Positions 58,516-64,000 of a stretch of 64,000 bases of DNA are shown here, in pieces. Position numbers and translations under genes: made by a program. Where the stretch lies: positions 29,562,559 to 29,626,558 of the forward strand of contig NC_088680.1 in assembly GCF_950023065.1 (NCBI RefSeq), in the 5' to 3' direction. The DNA comes from Planococcus citri (lineage: Eukaryota > Arthropoda > Insecta > Hemiptera > Pseudococcidae). The notes under the pieces were generated by a model. That model was not told the DNA's origin. It was given only the letters and a program-made list of their open reading frames with translations, and did no database searches. Within the stretch, counting starts at the first letter, position 1, and every line of letters starts with the position of its first letter.

Positions 58516-61500
58516 TAGAGTCACTTATTTTGGAAATTATTGAATACGAGGCCTTCAATTTTCTTAATACATCTCCTTCTCCCCCCCCCACCCACCGGGC
58601 TAGAGTTCAGAAAAAATCCAGAATTGATTTTGCAGGGATTGCTTCCCATCTTATGGAAGATGAGAAGAGAGGGTACCTTTCATCTTTTTCATTTTGGAAC
58701 TCCAATTTTCTCGTCGTAATTTTCAGAAAACAACAATTTTGTATTCGTACGTGAAGTTCATATCAGGAATTTAAAGAGATTGAATTTCCATCCGTTAGAT
58801 TACGACTTGCCCCTTCATTTTCACAGATGAGCCATTTGCTAATCATAATTTTTTCTGATGCGTTGGAATTTAGTGTTTGTAAATGTTTCTTCTCTTACGT
58901 GTACTTTTCTGCTTATCCGGAGCAAAAATTAGCAACTGGAATAGAATTAATCTAACGCTGTGTAGTTGTACGTACGTATGCGATGGTCTCGCGTAAATAA
59001 GCATTCGTGATTCAGCAATTATTAAATTATATCAACGACGATATATATTTTAAAGTAACGTTAGTCGTTATATGGTATGCATCCTTGTTAAAATATATCG
59101 AGTTCCTGCGACATATTTTACCACAACGACATATTTTAAAAGATTAATGATACGTTTATCGTCGATCATACCGTACTATGCATACCGTTATCATATAATT
59201 CGTCGGTACTGACTGATAGGCATATGTGTGAGTGAAATTCGCGTGTAAATTCTGATATTTAGTACCTATCCGTATCTCAGAAGCATTCGGTGCCAGTGTG
59301 ACTTTGATAGCTCAAAATTTGATGACAAATTTAGCCACATGTGTAAATATTGGCGATGGTTTAGATGTTGCCATGAAAATGCTATATTATCGTAAACTTT
59401 CGTTTTGGTAATTTTTCACTTTCCGCGATTTCGTATGGAAAATATGTACTCGGTTGTTTGCGAATTTTTCTCAATCGAGCGAGTGAGGCATTTTTACTCG
59501 GAACTTTCGAGTTTTCGCCTTCTAGTTCTACCTACCTAGCTACCTCTCAAATGTTGACAAAAAGGAAATATGCTTTTTATTGACGTGGAAAAAAGAAACG
59601 AATGTACGAACGTTGAACGGAAACTAGTTGTTACGTGTTGAATTAGAAAAAATACGCAGGAAAAGTATAGGAACCAGGGACGAGAAAGGGACCACGTACT
59701 GGGATGAAAGTATCCCTTTTGTTTTGGTGTTTGCGTTGCGTTGGTAGGTTAGGTTGGGCTGGGTGCAATGACGACGACTACGACGACAACAACGATGTTG
59801 CCATTTTATTTGTTGTATATTACTATATTGTAAACTCGTTGCGGTATAATGTATTATGAAATACGAATTTTTAATGTTGAATTATTCGTGCCCTGCGTCT
59901 CCTTTGCTACCGTGGCCGTTGTTGACTGTGCTCGTTGGCTTTAAAGCTGATCGAGTAATGAGGAAATGAACCATTATAATAAATAAAACGATGTTAGTAA
60001 CGTTAATGAATATTTTTTAGGATTTTTTTTCCTTTTGTAAACTGGGCTTGTTGCGTTGTGTTCTAGTTTTTTTTTATTTTTTCATCTAAACACGCGTTGC
60101 TATTAATTGGTCATTTTTGTGTAGGATTTCGACGCAACGGTGGTTCCTAAATTGCGCAGGGTATGAGGCAGTTGCTCTAGAAATTCGAAAAAGTTGAAAT
60201 TTCTGCTATTTGGACTTGGTGACCTCGAATTAGTGGAAATTTTCATGTATTTTTTAAAAATTAGGTAGCTGTAGTGGCAATGAAGGATTTTATCTAAAAA
60301 ATGAGTGGATATTCGATCTTGGCACTTTCGAAAACCAGGCCAGAGACATGTCAGTATAATTTTTTAATGTTTTACCATTTTGACCGCGTTCGAGAGCATG
60401 TTTGGTTGAGGAGGAGGAGTAGGGGGAGGGGTCAAAAACGGAGCCAGATCGAAAAAATTATACGATATTCAAACTTTTCAACATTTTCAAGATTTGAGGA
60501 AACGTTACGAATTTTTTGAGAAAGTTAAAATATGTATTTTTTGGCGCAGTTTTCTCGTGTTTTGTCTTCTTGCCATATTTGAGGACCCCTGACATCTTCG
60601 CCAAATTTCATACTCCAGAAAATATTTTTAGAAATTTTTGAAAATCTGAATGAAAATCGATTTTATTGCGCTTACTTGAAAGATAATTAATTACCTCGTA
60701 AAAATATCCTCGACGAGAATTTTTCATCGTCATCCATTTTCGAACGAGAAGAAGAAAGCATCACCTAGTTCAACTCGACTGAATCAAGAGAAAAATTTTC
60801 TTTCGAAAGCACCCTCAAAACTAGCGTTCGAGATTCGACGAGAACGTCTTGACGTAAAACACGAAGGACGTTGACCGACGAAATGAGAACGCAAGGAAAA
60901 AGGGTTCAGGGTCAATGTTCAACGCATACAATATACATCGACAGTGAAATTAATTTCCGTTGGAATAATCGTCGATTTATCATAAGCAGAGAAAACCTAT
61001 ATGATTTTTCTTTTGTTTCTACGATGAAATTACTTCTTATATGTACTTCTGTACTACAATACCAGGTGCTCGAAAAACATGGCTTTTGCATCGAAAAATA
61101 ACTCGTATGTGTAATTGAATCACCATATGGTCATTAGCGTGACCGAATTTTATCGAAAGAACGAATTGTTGGCTTGTGGTTGATGGCAAACGAACCCCGT
61201 AGTCGTTCTGGCTTATTTATACCGATCGGTGTGGCAAAGGAATCCCCAGGAGGTCACGATAGTAAAGTTGTGGTGGCGGCGATGGTTCCAAATGAGAGAT
61301 ATTATGCTAGAGGATGACACGGTTTTGAGTTATTGTTCATTAGAGATATATAAGCGTATTTTTTTTTATACTGGAGTGGGGGTGTTTTTTTTAGAAACTG
61401 ATGAAAAAGTTTCAGTTTTAAAAGTTCGTGATTTATTGCGTTTATTAATTTAGTATTTTTAATCGTTTTTGAAAAAAATGTCCTTGTTTGGAATTTTAGA

Positions 61501-61520
61501 CTCGAGTTTGTCGATGGTTT
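58516..61520. other. Non-coding DNA before the 61.56-kb exon
   Basis: CpG-richer with CGACGA words (59768-59785). A short repeat fragment at 60165-60260 shares GACCTCGAATTAGT with 3466-3479. No supported exon. Confidence 0.4.
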
Positions 61521-61555
61521 GCTAATTTTTTGTTTTTGTTTTTTTTTTGTTTTAG

Positions 61556-61625
61556 GTGAATGGAATCAATTTTTTGGGATATCAGCGCGAAATACTTGGA
61601 TGATTTTTGAAGAAAATGTGAAGTG
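61556..61625 (+). CDS. Candidate 70-nt coding exon
   Basis: The acceptor is strong: CTAAT branch site at 61522-61526, 30 nt before the AG, then a nearly pure T tract ending GTTTTAG. The donor is AAGTG|GTAAGA. Only one frame is open: after two bases that complete a codon it reads EWNQFFGISARNTWMIFEEN, then VK and two bases of the next codon. The two leading bases fit the single G left over from the 46843-46907 exon, giving Gly. Branch-site sequence and spacing are almost the same in both exons. I do not recognise the protein. Further exons would lie beyond 64000. Confidence 0.4.
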
Positions 61626-62700
61626 GTAAGAATGATTTTCATTTATTTATGATTCGAGGAATTTTGCCGCATGTACAAAAATGTTTGTTTGGTGTTGATT
61701 TGAAATTTATTAAATTTTATTGAAAAATTTACATTTAATTCGTCTCATTGAGAAAAAATATTGCAGTTCGTTTTAAATCATTCGATTGATGGGAAATTAA
61801 TGTGATGATGATTTTTTGGTTTCGTAAATGGAAACAAAATTGAAATCTAAAATACAAGGTATTTGACCCCCCCCCCCCCATCCCCTCTCCTTTCTGCTGC
61901 CAAAATGTTGACATCAACTGTAATGTTTCGAGTCAAAATCTAGTGAGTTTGAAATTTGACTAACGTAAGTAAATACGTAACCTATGATAAAATCTGACTG
62001 GTGACTGATCTACCACCCCTATATTGAAAAAAAAAAGATTTTCATCCTGTTTTGATAGGATGCATACCGGTTTTGTGAACATTTTTCGGAGTTGAAGTTG
62101 ACAATTTTTTTGGAAATGATGAAAAAAAAATCTCGTGCATTTTTGTTACATACGCGAAATTTCAACATTTTTTGATAGGTCGTATATTATTCCTTTTGCA
62201 AAAAAATTTCATAATTGGTGGGTAGATTTTAGTTTAATCGATTTTGATGGGTCTCAAGGTAACTTTTTAAAGCTGATTTGAAGATACTTTTTTCGTCGAA
62301 TCAAGCGGTTCGAATGAGTATGCTTTGAAAAAAGGGCCCTAGAACCCTACTGATTGTGAGCTTGGATTTTACATAAAAATCAATATCTGCATTCATTCAA
62401 GAGTCTTAAATCGAATGAAACAAGAATTTTTTGTCCCACAATAACTTGGAAAAATGTGGGGTTAGAGGCTCTGGCCCCTCTGAAAATCTAAAATTTCTTT
62501 ACTGAAATGCCAAATAATTTTTTCTTCTCGTAAAACTGTCAACTTTTTGGGGGGATTGAGGGCACTTTTTTGGTTTGGACCCAAGATTACGTTCAGGCAA
62601 AATTTAATACCTATGCTTAATTTCATTTTTTCATTTTTTTAAAATTTTTGATGAGTTTTGGAAATTGGCTCATTTTCTATGAAAAAATATTTTTCAAAAG
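61626..62700 (+). other. Intron-like AT-rich DNA
   Basis: From the GTAAGA donor onward no exon is seen. It contains a C run near 61867-61879 and a segment near 62276-62335 (GAATGAGTATGCTTTGAAAA) that weakly resembles the head of the dispersed family at 10.9 and 47.2 kb. Confidence 0.4.
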
Positions 62701-63554
62701 AGGTAAAACGTTGAAATTTGGCTTATAGGAACCGATTAATTGTGGTTTTCAGTCGTTCTGAAGTTCTAAGAAAATTTGTCAATTTTCCAGTCCCCAAGAT
62801 ATATTTTGGAAGTGAAAATTTTAAAAATTTGTGCTCCAACTTGACAAAGGGCTCATGTGATTGTTTAATATTTTTCTGTGGTGCTAAATTTTATTTAGCT
62901 CCTTTCTATGGAAATTTTGAAATCGAATGAATTGAACATTCATGCTAAAAAATTCAGAGCAATGGCTTCTGAAGGTCAAAAATTGGGCTCTAATATTGTA
63001 TTTCGTCATTTTGTCTCAATCTGATCAAATTTTGGGCTTTCCTTTAAAAAGTGGTCAAATTTTTATCACTTTCGTCTGGTGCCAACATTTTTTCATCACT
63101 GGAGAGAGGTTAAACGTTGAAATTTGGCCTATATGAATCGATTAATAGTGGTTTTCAGCTGTTCTAAAGTTCCAAAAAAATGTTTGAATTTTCCAATTCT
63201 CAAAGAAATTTTGGAATTGAAAATTTTGAAAACTTGTGCTCCAACTTAACGAAGGGCTCATGTGATTGCTTAATATTTTAACGTGGTGCTAAATTTTATT
63301 TGGACCATTTTTATGGAAATTTTAAAACCGGGTAAAATGAAAATCTACGCTAAAAAATTTAAATCAGTGGCTTCAGAAGGTCAAAAATAGGGTTCAAACC
63401 ATATTTCGTCCTTCTGTCTCTATCTGATCAAATTTTGGTTTTTCCATCAAAAATTGGAAAATGAAATTCAACTTCTGAAACTTTGCTTGATGGTGTTTTT
63501 TGAATTCACTTGATTATTTTTCGTTTGATGCCAAAATTTTTTCATCACTGGAGA
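62701..63554. repeat. Tandem pair of ~406-bp units
   Basis: AGGTAAAACGTTGAAATTTGG at 62701 and AGGTTAAACGTTGAAATTTGG at 63107 start two copies. Both continue through CTCCAACTTRACRAAGGGCTC, TGGTGCTAAATTTTATTT, GGCTTCWGAAGGTCAAAAAT and end near TTTTTTCATCACTGGAGA. Divergence is roughly 15 percent by eye. A short relative lies at 13845-13900. Confidence 0.85.
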
Positions 63555-64000
63555 TATAAACAATACAAAAAAATTGCTTGCACTTGTTGATATTCGATTT
63601 GGATGGAAACAGTCCGTTTTCATTTTCACAAAGAACGTTCAAATCTCTGAAAAGTTAATTGAAATAGGTATTTTTTTGCCAATAATATTCGTTGATGATG
63701 AATTATTAGCAAGAATGTGGCAATGCTCGATGATACGGCAAAATTTTTTTATCAAAAGTCACGTCATAATCGACCTCTGACGTACAGTTAAATAGATAAT
63801 GTTATAACGTTAAGACTGCAGAGAACGAAAGGGAATAAACACGATGATAAAAAAACGCGGAAATCGCGAATAACGAAAGAAAAATCTCATTACCTGGTCG
63901 TCGGATTGCGGTTCAGCGAACCGGATGAACGAGGAAAAAGCACCCCTCCTCCTCCACCCTCCCTAAGGAAATTGCACTCTTTGTAGGTGGTTTTACGTAT
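63555..64000. other. No feature recognised
   Basis: CpG-richer from 63.75 kb. The 68-codon frame at 63574-63780 has no recognisable domain and no splice support. Confidence 0.4.

Noticed and set aside
60118..60165. 36-nt micro-exon between GTGTAG and CAGG|GTATGA
   Set aside because: Its open frame does not fit the phase of the 46.84 and 61.56 kb exons and it adjoins a dispersed-repeat fragment.

Overview
This window looks like non-coding DNA from an animal nuclear genome, most likely an insect. It is AT-rich, it carries many TAGG/GTA and CGA microsatellites, its repeats are eukaryotic in style, and no open reading frame of ordinary protein length is present. There is no bacterial gene organisation, no rRNA or tRNA gene that I can recognise, and no CRISPR array. 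The AT-rich background with TAGGTAGGTACC-type tracts made me think of Hemiptera such as scale insects or mealybugs, but the order cannot be proved from this sequence. Nearly all the open frames of 60-135 codons are chance frames or frames running through tandem repeats.

The DNA alternates between two textures. One is CpG-richer and apparently single-copy (about 7.5-10.3, 14.6-16.0, 20.0-20.9, 23.8-25.4, 28.7-34.9, 36.0-37.8, 40.7-42.4, 44.7-46.4, 49.5-51.5, 54.3-57.0 and 58.8-61.4 kb). The other is very AT-rich and built of decayed dispersed repeats, tandem arrays and short DNA transposons.

The clearest mobile elements are: a 2,962-bp foldback element (4350-7311) with nearly identical arms of about 0.9 kb and a 3-bp ATT target duplication, for which the same window holds a matching empty site at 10.8 kb; a 236-bp hairpin MITE with TAA duplications (17639-17874); a 338-bp inverted-repeat element (25786-26123); and a 933-bp element with CAGGGTGTCTA ends (48226-49158), with relics at 42.6, 44.2 and 52.4 kb. 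A GC-richer fragment at 17.4-19.1 kb carries a frame-shifted open frame of gag-like composition behind a 29-30-bp repeated leader. Tandem arrays include units of 60, 21, 33, about 145, about 165, about 305 and about 406 bp. One dispersed family, built around the near-palindrome CTGGAGCCTCCAG, recurs about 20 times.

For host genes, the best signal is on the + strand. A start-codon exon (46843-46907) and a second short exon (61556-61625) both have a CTAAT branch site 29-30 nt before the acceptor, strong pyrimidine tracts, good donors and compatible reading phase. A TATA box and a possible untranslated first exon lie at 33.86-34.03 kb. If these belong together, the right half of the window is the 5' end of one gene with introns of about 12.8 and 14.6 kb, and the repeats are intron content. 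Other isolated exon-like pieces (33.0, 35.9, 37.0 kb on +, 20.4-20.6 kb on -) are weaker. All gene models are inference from splice signals and need transcript data.
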